Of a stretch of 64,000 nt of DNA, positions 54,687-64,000 are shown in pieces. The number at the start of each line of letters is the position of its first letter. The stretch's first letter is position 1. The notes beneath the pieces are model-generated. The model did no database searches. It worked only from the letters and a program-made list of their open reading frames with translations, and was not told where the DNA came from. Position numbers and translations under genes: made by a program. Where the stretch lies: positions 2,046,001 to 2,110,000 of the forward strand of contig NZ_AP019007.1 of the NCBI RefSeq assembly GCF_009176645.1, given 5' to 3'. The DNA comes from Enterobacter oligotrophicus (lineage in GTDB: Bacteria; Pseudomonadota; Gammaproteobacteria; Enterobacterales; Enterobacteriaceae).

Positions 54687-57008
54687 ATGATGAAAGATTC
54701 GCTCTGCCGCATTATTGCGGGTGAACTTCAGGCCAGAGCCGAACAGGTAGAAGCTGCCGTTCGCCTGCTTGATGAAGGGAACACCGTGCCGTTTATTGCA
54801 CGTTATCGTAAGGAAGTCACTGGCGGTCTGGATGACACGCAGTTGCGTAACCTGGAGACCCGTCTGGGTTACCTGCGCGAGCTGGAAGACCGTCGTCAGG
54901 CGATCCTCAAATCCATCGGCGAACAGGGCAAACTGACCAGCGACCTGGAAAAGGCCATTAACGGCACCCTGAGCAAAACCGAGTTAGAAGACCTCTACCT
55001 TCCCTACAAACCGAAGCGCCGCACGCGCGGGCAGATTGCGATTGAAGCAGGTCTGGAGCCGCTGGCTGAGCTGCTGTGGAACGAGCCGTCACACGACCCG
55101 GACACCGAAGCGGCGAAGTTTATCGACGCCGACAAAGGCGTGGCGGACACCAAAGCCGCGCTCGATGGCGCACGCTATATTCTGATGGAGCGCTTCGCCG
55201 AAGACGCCGCCCTGCTCGCCAAAGTGCGAGATTATCTGTGGAAGAACGCCCACATCGTCTCCACCGTTGTGGCAGGGAAAGAGGAAGAAGGGGCGAAATT
55301 CCGCGACTACTTCGATCACCACGAACCGATTTCAACCGCCCCATCACACCGTGCGTTGGCGATGTTCCGCGGCCGCAACGAAGGCGTGCTGCAACTCTCG
55401 CTGAATGCCGACCCGCAGTTTGACGAGCCGCCGAAAGAGAGCCACTGCGAGCAGATCATTATCGACCATCTCGGCCTGCGCCTGAACAACGCCCCGGCGG
55501 ACAGCTGGCGCAAAGGCGTGGTGAGCTGGACGTGGCGTATTAAGGTGCTGATGCACCTCGAAACCGAGCTGATGGGCACCGTCCGCGAGCGCGCTGAAGA
55601 TGAAGCAATCAACGTCTTTGCCCGTAACCTGCACGACCTGCTGATGGCCGCCCCTGCTGGCCTGCGCGCGACTATGGGGCTCGATCCGGGCCTGCGTACC
55701 GGCGTGAAAGTGGCCGTCGTTGACGGCACCGGCAAGCTGGTGGCTACCGACACCATTTATCCGCATACCGGCCAGGCAGCGAAAGCGGCGGTTGTGGTGG
55801 CGGCACTGTGCGAGAAATACAACGTTGAGCTGGTCGCCATCGGTAACGGTACGGCGTCCCGTGAAACCGAGCGTTTCTATCTCGACGTGCAAAAACAGTT
55901 CCCGAAAGTGACGGCGCAGAAAGTGATCGTCAGCGAAGCCGGGGCATCCGTCTATTCCGCGTCTGAACTGGCGGCGCAGGAGTTCCCGGACCTGGACGTC
56001 TCCCTGCGTGGTGCAGTCTCTATCGCTCGCCGTCTGCAGGACCCGCTGGCGGAGCTGGTGAAGATCGACCCGAAATCTATCGGTGTGGGCCAGTATCAGC
56101 ACGACGTAAGCCAGACGCAGCTGGCGCGTAAGCTGGATGCAGTCGTGGAAGACTGTGTAAACGCCGTCGGCGTTGACCTGAACACGGCCTCCGTTCCCCT
56201 GCTGACCCGCGTGGCGGGCTTAACCCGCATGATGGCGCAGAATATCGTCGCCTGGCGTGATGAGAACGGTCAGTTCCAGAACCGTCAGCAGTTGCTGAAG
56301 GTGAGCCGACTGGGGCCGAAAGCCTTTGAGCAGTGCGCGGGCTTCCTGCGTATCAACCACGGCGATAACCCGCTGGATGCCTCTACCGTTCACCCGGAAG
56401 CGTACCCTGTCGTGGAACGCATTCTGGCGGCAACCCAGCAGGCGCTGAAAGCGCTAATGGGCGACAGCAACGCGCTGCGCAACCTGAAAGCCTCAGATTT
56501 CACCGACGAGCAGTTCGGCGTGCCGACGGTCACCGACATCATCAAAGAGCTGGAAAAACCAGGCCGTGACCCGCGCCCTGAGTTTAAAACCGCGACCTTT
56601 GCAGACGGCGTCGAAACCATGAACGACCTGCTGCCAGGTATGGTGCTGGAAGGCGCAGTCACGAACGTCACCAACTTCGGCGCGTTTGTGGATATCGGCG
56701 TGCATCAGGATGGTCTGGTCCACATCTCTTCCCTCGCCGACAAGTTCGTTGAAGATCCGCACACCGTGGTCAAAGCGGGCGACATCGTGAAGGTGAAAGT
56801 GCTGGAGGTTGATCTGCAGCGTAAGCGTATCGCCCTGACCATGCGTCTGGACGAGCAGCCAGGCGAGACCAACGCGCGTCGTGGTGGCAACCGCGAGCCG
56901 CAACGTCCGGCTGCGAAAGCCGCCAAACCGCGCGGTCGCGACGCTCAGCCTGCGGGCAACAGCGCGATGATGGATGCGCTGGCAGCGGCAATGGGTAAAA
57001 AACGGTAA
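54687..57008 (+). CDS. tex: RNA-binding transcription accessory protein Tex
   Basis: A 773-residue cytoplasmic protein (YhgF in E. coli). In order: N-terminal helix-turn-helix region, a YqgF-type nuclease-like fold near 325–450 ([17 protein letters not shown]), a helix-hairpin-helix region near 500–560, and an S1 RNA-binding domain near 650–722 ([20 protein letters not shown]). The basic, Pro/Ala-rich tail is typical. It is thought to act in transcription or RNA handling; the exact task is unclear. Confidence 0.96.
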   Translation: MMKDSLCRIIAGELQARAEQVEAAVRLLDEGNTVPFIARYRKEVTGGLDDTQLRNLETRLGYLRELEDRRQAILKSIGEQGKLTSDLEKAINGTLSKTELEDLYLPYKPKRRTRGQIAIEAGLEPLAELLWNEPSHDPDTEAAKFIDADKGVADTKAALDGARYILMERFAEDAALLAKVRDYLWKNAHIVSTVVAGKEEEGAKFRDYFDHHEPISTAPSHRALAMFRGRNEGVLQLSLNADPQFDEPPKESHCEQIIIDHLGLRLNNAPADSWRKGVVSWTWRIKVLMHLETELMGTVRERAEDEAINVFARNLHDLLMAAPAGLRATMGLDPGLRTGVKVAVVDGTGKLVATDTIYPHTGQAAKAAVVVAALCEKYNVELVAIGNGTASRETERFYLDVQKQFPKVTAQKVIVSEAGASVYSASELAAQEFPDLDVSLRGAVSIARRLQDPLAELVKIDPKSIGVGQYQHDVSQTQLARKLDAVVEDCVNAVGVDLNTASVPLLTRVAGLTRMMAQNIVAWRDENGQFQNRQQLLKVSRLGPKAFEQCAGFLRINHGDNPLDASTVHPEAYPVVERILAATQQALKALMGDSNALRNLKASDFTDEQFGVPTVTDIIKELEKPGRDPRPEFKTATFADGVETMNDLLPGMVLEGAVTNVTNFGAFVDIGVHQDGLVHISSLADKFVEDPHTVVKAGDIVKVKVLEVDLQRKRIALTMRLDEQPGETNARRGGNREPQRPAAKAAKPRGRDAQPAGNSAMMDALAAAMGKKR

Positions 57009-57015
57009 TACGGTT

Positions 57016-57049
57016 AATGCCCGGTGACACTACGTTTGCCGGGCATTTA
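57016..57049 (+). terminator. tex terminator
   Basis: AATGCCCGG pairs with CCGGGCATT around a 13-base loop, seven bases after the tex stop, followed by an AT-rich tract. Confidence 0.7.
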
Positions 57050-57180
57050 AATAAATAAAGATGTACTCACTCATTAATTAATAAATATGAAACCGATTGC
57101 ATATCCATATTTAAACCATCAATTATCACTTCATTAACAAATAAATCCCCCTGTCTTCCCGCCATCAAATTCAATAAATA

Positions 57181-57194
57181 TTGAGCAAGGTCAA
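57181..57194 (+). promoter_or_regulatory. FNR-like site upstream of feoA
   Basis: TTGAG-CAAG-GTCAA matches eight of ten FNR positions. It lies about 118 bases before the feoA ATG in the 303-base AT-rich gap 57009–57311. Anaerobic activation of feo by FNR is known in E. coli, which fits. Confidence 0.6.
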
Positions 57195-57251
57195 ACTGGC
57201 CGTAAATTAATACCATTAACAACATTCCGTCACATTTTTATTATTGCTGAT

Positions 57252-57270
57252 AAAAACTATTCTCATTATC
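57252..57270 (+). promoter_or_regulatory. Fur-box-like site upstream of feoA
   Basis: AAAAACTATTCTCATTATC matches 13 of 19 positions of the classic Fur box, with a perfect right half (CATTATC). It is 42 bases before the feoA ATG, where it would cover the promoter, so repression by Fur with iron is likely. Confidence 0.65.
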
Positions 57271-57311
57271 ATCGCAGTGTAGATTATTTAACCTCTCGTA
57301 AAGTAGGCGCT

Positions 57312-57539
57312 ATGCAATTCACTCCAGACAGTGCATGGAAAATTATCGGTTTTACCCGTGAGATTAGCCCGGCCTATCGGCAGAAGCTGCTGTCACTGGG
57401 CATGCTACCCGGCTCGTCATTCCAGGTTGTACGCGTTGCACCGTTGGGCGATCCTGTTCATATCGAAACCCGACGAGTGAATCTGGTACTGCGTAAGAAA
57501 GATCTCGCATTATTAGAAGTCGAAAACGTATCCCGATAA
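57312..57539 (+). CDS. feoA: Ferrous iron transport protein FeoA
   Basis: A 75-residue SH3-like cytoplasmic protein that assists FeoB. The family segment [23 protein letters not shown] (given here by its ends, residues 27–49) is typical. The ATG at 57312 follows AGTAGG. feoB starts 30 bases after its stop. Confidence 0.96.
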   Translation: MQFTPDSAWKIIGFTREISPAYRQKLLSLGMLPGSSFQVVRVAPLGDPVHIETRRVNLVLRKKDLALLEVENVSR

Positions 57540-57569
57540 CAAGCCAGCGGTTTCAGTGGGTCTAATACA

Positions 57570-59888
57570 ATGAAAAAATTAACTATTGGCTTAATTGGCA
57601 ATCCTAATTCCGGCAAGACAACTTTATTTAACCAGTTAACTGGCGCACGCCAGCGTGTGGGAAACTGGGCAGGCGTAACGGTTGAGCGCAAAGAAGGTCA
57701 GTTCATGACAACAGACAATCAGGTTACCCTGGTTGATCTGCCTGGCACCTATTCGTTAACCACTATTTCATCTCAAACGTCCCTCGATGAGCAGATTGCC
57801 TGCCACTATATTTTGAGCGGCGATGCGGATTTATTAATTAACGTGGTCGATGCCTCCAACCTGGAGCGCAACCTTTATCTCACGCTGCAACTGCTGGAAC
57901 TGGGTATTCCCTGCATCGTGGCACTCAACATGCTCGACATTGCGGAAAAGCAAAAGCTGCGCATTGATATCGATGCCCTTTCTTCACGTCTGGGCTGTCC
58001 GGTGGTTCCGCTGGTCTCCACCCGCGCTCGCGGTATTGATGCCCTGAAGCTGGCGGTTGACCGACACGCGGGCAACACCGATGTTGAGCTAGTGCACTAC
58101 GCGCAACCGCTGCTTCGCGAAGCCAACCTGCTGGCGCAGGAGATGGATAACACCATGCCTGCCCGACAGCGTCAGTGGCTCGGCCTGCAGATGCTGGAAG
58201 GTGACATCTACAGCCGTGCGTATGCAGGCGATGCGGCAGACAAACTGGACGTATCGCTGGCGCGCCTGAGCGACGAACTGAGTGACCCTGCTTTGCACAT
58301 TGCGGATGCGCGTTATCAGTCTATCGCCGCGATTTGCGATGTGGCCAGCAACGCATTAACGGCTGAACCAAGCCGCTTTACCGCCGCCGTCGATAAAATC
58401 GTTCTGAACCGTTTCCTCGGCCTGCCGGTCTTCTTACTGGTGATGTACCTGATGTTCCTGCTCGCCATCAACATTGGCGGTGCGTTACAGCCTGTTTTCG
58501 ATGCCGGTTCCGTCGCGATTTTCGTGCACGGTATTCAGTGGGTCGGTTACACCCTGCACTTCCCGGAATGGCTGACCATCTTCCTCGCCCAGGGGATCGG
58601 CGGCGGCATCAATACCGTTCTGCCGCTGGTGCCGCAAATCGGCATGATGTACCTGTTCCTCTCCTTCCTTGAGGACTCCGGCTACATGGCGCGCGCGGCT
58701 TTCGTCATGGATCGCCTGATGCAGGCGCTGGGCCTGCCCGGAAAATCCTTCGTGCCGCTGATTGTCGGCTTCGGCTGTAACGTTCCGTCGGTGATGGGTG
58801 CCCGCACGCTGGATGCGCCGCGTGAACGCCTGATGACCATCATGATGGCACCGTTTATGTCCTGCGGGGCACGTCTGGCGATCTTCGCGGTCTTTGCGGC
58901 GGCCTTCTTTGGTCAGCAAGGAGCGCTGGCGGTATTCTCTCTGTATGTGCTCGGTATCGTGATGGCGATCCTGACCGGCCTGATGCTGAAACACACCATC
59001 ATGCGTGGTGAAGCATCGCCGTTCGTGATGGAGCTACCGGTCTACCACGTTCCCCATCTTAAAAGCCTGGTGATCCAGACCTGGCAACGCCTGAAAGGGT
59101 TTGTGCTGCGCGCCGGTAAAGTGATTGTCGTCGTCAGTATTTTCCTGAGTGCGCTGAACAGCTTCACGCTGAGCGGCCAGGCGGCGGACAACATCAACGA
59201 CTCTGCCCTTGCCTCCGTCAGCCGCGTCATTACGCCGGTCTTTAAACCGATTGGCGTGCATGAGGATAACTGGCAAGCGACTGTCGGCCTGTTCACCGGG
59301 GCGATGGCAAAAGAGGTGGTTGTCGGGACGCTGAACACACTCTATACCGCTGAGAACATTCAGGAAGAGGAGTTTAACCCGGCAGAATTTAACCTCGGTG
59401 ACGAGCTGCTCGGTGCCGTAGAGGAGACCTGGCAGAGCCTGAAAGACACCTTCAGCCTGAGCGTGCTGGCAAACCCAATCGAAGCCAGCAAAGGCGACGG
59501 CGAAATGGCGACCGGCGCGATGGGCGTGATGAGCGAGAAATTTGGCAGCGCGTCAGCGGCCTACAGCTACCTGATCTTCGTGCTGCTTTACGTTCCGTGC
59601 ATTTCGGTGATGGGGGCGATTGCCCGCGAGTCCAGCCGCGGCTGGATGGGCTTCTCGGTACTGTGGGGGCTGAACATCGCTTACTCGCTGGCGACGGTCT
59701 TTTATCAGACCGCCAATTTCAGCCAGCACCCGCGTTATAGCCTGGTCTGCATCCTGGCGGTGATCCTGTTCAACGTGGTTGTCATTGGCCTTCTGCGCAG
59801 AGCGCGGAGCCGCGTGGATGTCAACCTGCTGGCGACACGTAAAACCGCCGCCACCTGTTGCAGCAGCCCGGCTGGCGACTGTCACTAA
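57570..59888 (+). CDS. feoB: Ferrous iron transporter FeoB
   Basis: The main Fe(II) permease, 772 residues. The N-terminal G domain has GNPNSGKT at 10–17, DLPGTYSL as G3 and NMLD as G4. A linker leads to the membrane part from about 280 on, with two Gate motifs ([14 protein letters not shown] near 395–410 and the later [14 protein letters not shown] near 670). The C-terminal tail contains Cys residues ([11 protein letters not shown]). Works with FeoA and FeoC. Confidence 0.98.
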   Translation: MKKLTIGLIGNPNSGKTTLFNQLTGARQRVGNWAGVTVERKEGQFMTTDNQVTLVDLPGTYSLTTISSQTSLDEQIACHYILSGDADLLINVVDASNLERNLYLTLQLLELGIPCIVALNMLDIAEKQKLRIDIDALSSRLGCPVVPLVSTRARGIDALKLAVDRHAGNTDVELVHYAQPLLREANLLAQEMDNTMPARQRQWLGLQMLEGDIYSRAYAGDAADKLDVSLARLSDELSDPALHIADARYQSIAAICDVASNALTAEPSRFTAAVDKIVLNRFLGLPVFLLVMYLMFLLAINIGGALQPVFDAGSVAIFVHGIQWVGYTLHFPEWLTIFLAQGIGGGINTVLPLVPQIGMMYLFLSFLEDSGYMARAAFVMDRLMQALGLPGKSFVPLIVGFGCNVPSVMGARTLDAPRERLMTIMMAPFMSCGARLAIFAVFAAAFFGQQGALAVFSLYVLGIVMAILTGLMLKHTIMRGEASPFVMELPVYHVPHLKSLVIQTWQRLKGFVLRAGKVIVVVSIFLSALNSFTLSGQAADNINDSALASVSRVITPVFKPIGVHEDNWQATVGLFTGAMAKEVVVGTLNTLYTAENIQEEEFNPAEFNLGDELLGAVEETWQSLKDTFSLSVLANPIEASKGDGEMATGAMGVMSEKFGSASAAYSYLIFVLLYVPCISVMGAIARESSRGWMGFSVLWGLNIAYSLATVFYQTANFSQHPRYSLVCILAVILFNVVVIGLLRRARSRVDVNLLATRKTAATCCSSPAGDCH

Positions 59889-59899
59889 AAGGTAAACAC

Positions 59900-60136
59900 A
59901 TGGCATCGTTGATTCAGGTTCGTGATTTGCTGGCATTGCAGGGAAGAATGGAGGCAAAACAGCTAAGCTACAGCCTGCATACGCCGCAACCGATGATTGA
60001 TGCCATGCTGCAACGGCTGGAAGCAATGGGGAAAGCCGTGCGCATTCAGGAAGATGCGGATGGTTGTTTGTCCGGCAGTTGCAAAAGCTGTCCCGAAGGG
60101 AAAGCCTGCCTCAGAGAGTGGTGGGCGCTGCGCTAA
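59900..60136 (+). CDS. feoC: FeoC, winged-helix partner of FeoB
   Basis: A 78-residue protein with a winged-helix N-terminal part and a cysteine cluster [15 protein letters not shown] (four Cys) that can bind an Fe-S cluster or metal. It is thought to protect or tune FeoB. ATG 59900 ([12 protein letters not shown]) follows AAAAGG; an in-frame start at 59858 would lie inside feoB. It starts 11 bases after feoB. Confidence 0.95.
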   Translation: MASLIQVRDLLALQGRMEAKQLSYSLHTPQPMIDAMLQRLEAMGKAVRIQEDADGCLSGSCKSCPEGKACLREWWALR

Positions 60137-60138
60137 TA

Positions 60139-60165
60139 AAGCCGGGCCATACCGCCCGGCTTTTT
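60139..60165. terminator. feoABC terminator
   Basis: AAGCCGGGC pairs with GCCCGGCTT around a 6-base loop, followed by TTTTT, three bases after the feoC stop. It can also end the convergent DUF1471 gene. Confidence 0.85.
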
Positions 60166-60169
60166 GGTA

Positions 60170-60439
60170 TTACTTATAAACCTCTGCCGTTGCATGAACG
60201 TCTTTCGTATCTTTCTGTGCACTGGTAACAACGAAATATTTACCGCCCAGCTCATCCGCTTTTTTGGACAGTTCACGTTTCGCATCCATCGGAGCCGTGG
60301 TATCAGAAGTGGTGATTGTCCCCACTTTGGTCAGATTCATCTCTTTGACCTTATCTTTATCCAGCTCTTCTGCAGCAAATGCGCCAAATGACAGTGACCC
60401 AATAACCAGAGATGTAACAATACCTGTGACAAGTTTCAT
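60170..60439 (-). CDS. Small periplasmic DUF1471 (YdgH/BhsA/McbA-like) protein
   Basis: An 89-residue secreted protein. The signal peptide (MKLVTGIVTSLVIGSLSFG, cleavage after AFA before AEEL) is followed by one DUF1471 domain with KEMNLTKVGTITTSD and ADELGGKYFVVTSA. Members of this family are induced by stress and affect biofilm or surface properties; the role of this one is not known. E. coli K-12 has a transposase-like gene between feoC and bioH instead. The ribosome site is GGAGAGG just upstream. Confidence 0.85.
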   Translation of the reverse strand: MKLVTGIVTSLVIGSLSFGAFAAEELDKDKVKEMNLTKVGTITTSDTTAPMDAKRELSKKADELGGKYFVVTSAQKDTKDVHATAEVYK

Positions 60440-60550
60440 AGATCAGCCTCTCCTTAGATTGTTGTTTTGATCATCGTCGGCAGTTCAACCGCAACGACCT
60501 CTGAAGTATTGTTGCGGTATGAAACTTTTTCCAGGCTGGACGGGAAATAA

Positions 60551-61324
60551 TCAGTTTACACGTTGACTTATCGCAACCAGTGCCGAGCAGAACTCAGCGG
60601 GATGGGAGATAAACGGCGCGTGCGCGGCTTTGGCAATCACCCGCGATTCACTTTCAGGCCACAGGGTGTCCAGCAACGGCACCACTTTGCGCGGCACCAG
60701 TCCATCCAGATAGCCATAAATACGCAGATGCGGCATCGTCAGCGACGCCAGCGGCTCACGCAGGTCGACCGTCTTCAGAATGTCCAGACCACCGTTAAGT
60801 ACCTTAACGTCCGGCATCGGCAGGGAGAGCACCGTCTGTTTCAGCAATCTGGCATCCTGACGGGCGGTTTCGGTTCCCATCGTCTGCAGCGCCAGGAAAC
60901 GCTCAACCGTTCGCTGGAAATCTTCGCTCAGTTGCTGCTGGAACCCGGTCAGCACCTCAGGCTTAATGCCCGGCCACGCTTCACGTGCGCTAAAGCACGG
61001 CGAAGAGGCCACCGTCACCAGCGCCTGCACGCGTTCGGGATGGCTCAGCGCAATCTGACTTGCCACCAGCCCGCCCAGGCTCCAGCCGAGCCAGATCGCT
61101 TTTTGCGGCGCAGCACCCAAAACCTGCTTCGCCATCGCGTCAAGCGTCATCGCGCCAAAGCCGTGGCTACGGCCATAACCCGGCAGATCAACCAGATGTA
61201 ACGTAAATTGCGAGGCGAGTTCCTCACTTACGCAACGCCATACTTCAGCGTTCAGTCCCCATCCGTGCAGCAGCACAAGATGGCAATTTCCCGTCCCTAC
61301 GGTCTGCCACCACAGTGTCTTCAT
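60551..61324 (-). CDS. bioH: Pimeloyl-ACP methyl ester carboxylesterase
   Basis: A 257-residue alpha/beta hydrolase that frees pimeloyl-ACP from its methyl ester, closing the early part of biotin synthesis. The triad is complete: Ser82 in GWSLGG, Asp207 in YLDGLVP and His235 in KAAHAPF. It is divergent from gntX, 35 bases apart. Confidence 0.97.
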   Translation of the reverse strand: MKTLWWQTVGTGNCHLVLLHGWGLNAEVWRCVSEELASQFTLHLVDLPGYGRSHGFGAMTLDAMAKQVLGAAPQKAIWLGWSLGGLVASQIALSHPERVQALVTVASSPCFSAREAWPGIKPEVLTGFQQQLSEDFQRTVERFLALQTMGTETARQDARLLKQTVLSLPMPDVKVLNGGLDILKTVDLREPLASLTMPHLRIYGYLDGLVPRKVVPLLDTLWPESESRVIAKAAHAPFISHPAEFCSALVAISQRVN

Positions 61325-61359
61325 CAGTTACTGTTCTCTTTTTTACATGGAGGTTGCAC

Positions 61360-62043
61360 ATGCTAACAGTGCCCGGCTTGTGCTGGCTATGCCGAATGCC
61401 ACTTGCGCTGAGTGCGTGGGGAGTCTGTTCCGTTTGTACACGATCGCTGGAAGGCCGAATCAACGGCTGCCCGCAATGCGGTTTACCGGCCACAAGCCAG
61501 GTGATCCCCTGCGGGCGTTGCCTGAAGAAATCCCCGCCGTGGAACGCCCTGGTGGCGGTGGACGGTTATGCTCCTCCGCTGAGCGGCCTCATCCATAAAC
61601 TGAAATTTTCTCACCAGAGTACGCTGGCGCGGCCGCTCGCCCGGCTACTTGTACTGGCGGTTTTACAGGCGCGACGTACCCGCGGGTTACCGGCAGTGGA
61701 CATAATTATGAATGTGCCGTTGCACCGGCGTCGTCACTGGCGACGTGGCTATAATCAGAGTGACCTGCTCTGCCGCCCGCTCGCCCGCTGGCTCAGGTGC
61801 CGTTACGATGCCTCTGCGCTGAGGCGCGTGCAGGCGACAGCAATCCAGCATCAACTCAGTGCGCGCCTGCGCAAAAGGAACCTTAAAAATGCCTTTCGCC
61901 TTGAATTGCCCGTTAACGGCCTCCATATCGCGATTGTGGATGATGTCGTCACCACGGGCAGTACCGTTGCTGAACTTTCCCGACTGCTTTTGCGAAGCGG
62001 CGCTGCGTCGGTTCAGGTATGGTGTCTGTGCCGTACCTTGTAG
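61360..62043 (+). CDS. gntX: GntX, phosphoribosyltransferase-like ComF-family protein
   Basis: A 227-residue protein. Four Cys pairs in the first 60 residues (CWLC, CSVC, CPQC, CGRC) form a likely zinc ribbon; the C-terminal PRT fold ends with the PRPP loop IVDDVVTTGST near 190. It belongs to the ComF group linked to DNA uptake in other bacteria, and in E. coli is needed for using DNA as a nutrient or for gluconate growth (recalled). ATG 61360 lies six bases after GGAGG. Confidence 0.9.
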   Translation: MLTVPGLCWLCRMPLALSAWGVCSVCTRSLEGRINGCPQCGLPATSQVIPCGRCLKKSPPWNALVAVDGYAPPLSGLIHKLKFSHQSTLARPLARLLVLAVLQARRTRGLPAVDIIMNVPLHRRRHWRRGYNQSDLLCRPLARWLRCRYDASALRRVQATAIQHQLSARLRKRNLKNAFRLELPVNGLHIAIVDDVVTTGSTVAELSRLLLRSGAASVQVWCLCRTL

Positions 62044-62104
62044 CCCTTCTCCAATGGGCGTATTATTATACCCAGGTAATTTAGTCAACTATTAGGCCAA
62101 AGCT

Positions 62105-62680
62105 ATGATCCGTATTTCCGATTCTGCACAAGCGCACTTTGCCAAACTGCTGGCAAATCAGGAAGAAGGGACGCAGATCCGCGTGTTTGTGATCAATCCA
62201 GGCACTCCGAATGCAGAATGCGGTGTCTCTTATTGTCCTCCGGACGCCGTGGAAGCAACTGACACTGCCCTTAAATTTGACCAGCTCACCGCCTACGTTG
62301 ATGAGCTGAGCGCACCGTATCTTGAAGATGCGGAGATTGACTTCGTCACCGACCAGCTCGGTTCTCAGCTGACGCTGAAAGCGCCAAACGCAAAAATGCG
62401 TAAAGTGTCGGACGATGCCCCACTAATGGAACGTGTAGAGTATTTGCTGCAATCGCAGATCAACCCACAGCTGGCAGGCCACGGCGGTCGTGTTTCCCTG
62501 ATGGAAATCACCGAAGATGGTCTGGCGATCCTGCAGTTTGGCGGCGGCTGTAACGGGTGTTCCATGGTCGACGTGACGCTGAAAGAAGGGATCGAGAAGC
62601 AGCTGCTGAACGAGTTCCCGGAACTGAAAGGCGTGCGCGATCTGACCGAACACCAGCGCGGCGAGCACTCTTACTACTAA
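62105..62680 (+). CDS. nfuA: Fe-S cluster carrier NfuA
   Basis: A 191-residue carrier delivering [4Fe-4S] clusters, important under oxidative stress and iron limitation. The N-terminal degenerate A-type domain is at 1–about 90; the C-terminal Nfu domain holds Cys149-x-x-Cys152 (GGGCNGCSM). It starts 61 bases after gntX. Confidence 0.97.
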   Translation: MIRISDSAQAHFAKLLANQEEGTQIRVFVINPGTPNAECGVSYCPPDAVEATDTALKFDQLTAYVDELSAPYLEDAEIDFVTDQLGSQLTLKAPNAKMRKVSDDAPLMERVEYLLQSQINPQLAGHGGRVSLMEITEDGLAILQFGGGCNGCSMVDVTLKEGIEKQLLNEFPELKGVRDLTEHQRGEHSYY

Positions 62681-62699
62681 TTCAATGCCCGTCTGTTTT

Positions 62700-62784
62700 G
62701 CCCGGTGGCGCTGCGCTTACCGGGCCTACAAAAACAGTTCATACGCATCGTAAGCCGGGTAAGGCGAAGCCGCCACCCGGCTTT
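62700..62784. repeat. REP/BIME palindrome pair
   Basis: Two inverted REP units after nfuA: GCCCGGTGGCGCTGCGCTTA followed by CCGGGCCTAC, and GCCGGGTAAGGCGAAGCCGC followed by CACCCGGC with a short T run. Same family as 9153, 30104 and 42839. Confidence 0.85.
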
Positions 62785-62867
62785 TGTTTTCCTGCCTCCC
62801 CCCTCTATATGTTGACCTGCGTCTCATAATTCAAATTTAGCTGCCCTGGGTGATTCTCAATTACGCC

Positions 62868-62883
62868 ATGTTACCCGTATCAT
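62868..62883. promoter_or_regulatory. Candidate GntR operator 1 of gntT
   Basis: ATGTTACCCGTATCAT resembles the palindromic GntR site ATGTTACC…GGTAACAT-like of gluconate genes. It lies 160–175 bases upstream of the gntT ATG, likely around the promoter. Confidence 0.6.
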
Positions 62884-63006
62884 TCTCATGGGCACTAAGC
62901 ACCCACATAACAGCCGACTAAACTTAATCGTTTCACAGGCATCAGTATTAGTGCCGTTAACGCTCTGTTCCCTGTTGGGACAATCGGATTTTGTCGTTGA
63001 AACAAT

Positions 63007-63024
63007 GACGTTACCCATAACAAT
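63007..63024. promoter_or_regulatory. Candidate GntR operator 2 of gntT
   Basis: GACGTTACCCATAACAAT is a second GntR-like palindrome, 19–36 bases before the gntT ATG and so probably inside the transcribed leader. Two spaced operators fit repression with DNA looping, as proposed for E. coli gntT. Confidence 0.6.
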
Positions 63025-63042
63025 TCAAAGGCCAGGTAAATC

Positions 63043-64000
63043 ATGCCATTAGTCATCGTCGCTATAGGTGTTGTGTTATTACTGCTCTTGATGATCCGCT
63101 TCAAAATGAACGGATTTATCGCTTTGGTTCTGGTGGCACTTGCAGTCGGTTTGATGCAAGGGATGCCGCTGGTGAAAGTTATCAACTCCATTAAAGCCGG
63201 GGTCGGCGGTACGCTCGGCAGCCTGGCGCTGATCATGGGCTTCGGTGCCATGCTCGGTAAAATGCTCGCGGATTGCGGTGGTGCGCAGCGTATCGCCACC
63301 ACGCTTATCGCCAAATTTGGTAAGCAGCACATCCAGTGGGCAGTGGTATTAACCGGCTTTACCGTCGGTTTTGCGCTGTTCTACGAAGTGGGCTTTGTGC
63401 TGATGCTGCCGCTGGTATTCACCATTGCAGCTGCAGCAAATATTCCGCTGCTGTACGTCGGTGTGCCAATGGCGGCGGCGCTGTCCGTGACGCACGGCTT
63501 CCTGCCTCCGCATCCAGGCCCTACCGCAATCGCGACCATTTTCCACGCCGATATGGGTAAAACCCTGCTGTTCGGTACGATTCTGGCGATCCCAACCGTG
63601 ATTCTGGCAGGCCCTGTTTATGCGCGTTTCCTGAAAGGCATTGATAAGCCAATCCCGGAAGGTCTGTACAGCGCGAAAACGTTCACTGAAGAAGAGATGC
63701 CGGGCTTTGGCGTCAGCGTCTGGACGTCACTGGTGCCGGTCATTCTGATGGCCATGCGTGCCGTAGCAGAGATGATCCTGCCGAAAGGCCATGCATTCCT
63801 GGCCGTTGCCGAGTTCCTGGGTGATCCGGTGATGGCAACGCTGATTGCCGTGCTGATTGCGATGTTCACTTTCGGCCTGAACCGTGGCCGTTCGATGGAT
63901 CAGATCAACGATACGTTGACCTCTTCCATCAAAATCATTGCCATGATGCTTCTGATCATCGGCGGTGGCGGTGCGTTCAAACAGGTACTGGTCGACAGCG
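63043..64000 (+). CDS. gntT: High-affinity gluconate transporter GntT, 3'-truncated by window edge
   Basis: A gluconate:H+ symporter of the GntP family in the inner membrane. The first 319 residues are present and end at AFKQVLVDS; about 120 more are expected beyond the window. Many hydrophobic segments and the family stretch THGFLPPHPGPTAIA (near residue 150) are visible. The ATG at 63043 follows CCAGG. GntR-type sites upstream predict induction by gluconate. Confidence 0.93.
   Translation, partial: MPLVIVAIGVVLLLLLMIRFKMNGFIALVLVALAVGLMQGMPLVKVINSIKAGVGGTLGSLALIMGFGAMLGKMLADCGGAQRIATTLIAKFGKQHIQWAVVLTGFTVGFALFYEVGFVLMLPLVFTIAAAANIPLLYVGVPMAAALSVTHGFLPPHPGPTAIATIFHADMGKTLLFGTILAIPTVILAGPVYARFLKGIDKPIPEGLYSAKTFTEEEMPGFGVSVWTSLVPVILMAMRAVAEMILPKGHAFLAVAEFLGDPVMATLIAVLIAMFTFGLNRGRSMDQINDTLTSSIKIIAMMLLIIGGGGAFKQVLVDS

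Larger units (their letters stand above)
62681..63042. other. nfuA–gntT intergenic region
   Basis: These 362 bases hold no gene that I can support. They contain the REP/BIME pair at 62700–62784 and two GntR-type palindromes at 62868 and 63007. The gntT promoter must lie between them. AAGGCCAGG before the ATG at 63043 provides the ribosome site. Confidence 0.55.

Overview
The window is a chromosomal segment of an enteric bacterium of the family Enterobacteriaceae. Protein sequences and gene order follow the crp–nirB–aroKB–ompB–feo–gntT stretch of Escherichia coli and Salmonella (from memory). Four intergenic REP/BIME-type palindromes and the mdc operon fit the Enterobacter/Lelliottia/Leclercia/Klebsiella side of the family. 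The genus is inferred, not proven.

Layout. 1–6778 (minus): an eight-gene malonate decarboxylase operon, mdcABCDEFGH, with mdcH cut by the window edge. 7006–9143 (plus): yheT-yheU-prkB. 9230–10578: yhfA and crp, divergent. 10635–15883: yhfK (plus), then argD, pabA, a fused yhfG-fic gene and ppiA (minus). 16162–18666: tsgA and a lone cytosine deaminase gene, codA, convergent. 18906–24035 (plus): nirBDC-cysG (NADH nitrite reductase, nitrite channel, siroheme synthase). 24302–29674: a 1790-residue BigA-like autotransporter. 29867–30037: lipoprotein yhfL. 30182–36566 (minus): aroK-aroB-damX-dam-rpe-gph-trpS. 36853–40126 (minus): hofMNOPQ (DNA-uptake/type IV pilus-like). 40247–42799: mrcA. 42879–47951: nudE, then igaA-yrfG-hslR-hslO. 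47990–51746: yhgE and pckA. 51829–53891 (minus): ompR-envZ. 54124–60136 (plus): greB, tex, feoABC. 60170–64000: a DUF1471 gene, bioH, gntX, nfuA and the start of gntT.

How the genes work together. MdcA, C, D and E form the biotin-independent malonate decarboxylase. MdcB and MdcG make and attach its prosthetic group, MdcH primes it with malonyl, and MdcF probably imports malonate. CysG makes siroheme for NirB. FeoABC takes up ferrous iron. NfuA and FeoABC both belong to iron and Fe-S metabolism. Regulatory sites visible by eye include a perfect CRP site at ppiA/tsgA, tandem ARG boxes at argD, FNR and NarL/NarP sites at nirB, FNR-like and Fur-like sites at feoA, a CRP site at pckA and GntR-type palindromes at gntT.

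Most of the window is conserved core genome. The accessory parts are the mdc operon, codA, the BigA-like adhesin, the DUF1471 gene and, most unusual, the yhfG-fic fusion at 14621–15205. There the start of an antitoxin reads in frame into a Fic protein lacking its own start. No tRNA, rRNA, CRISPR array, insertion sequence or prophage was seen.
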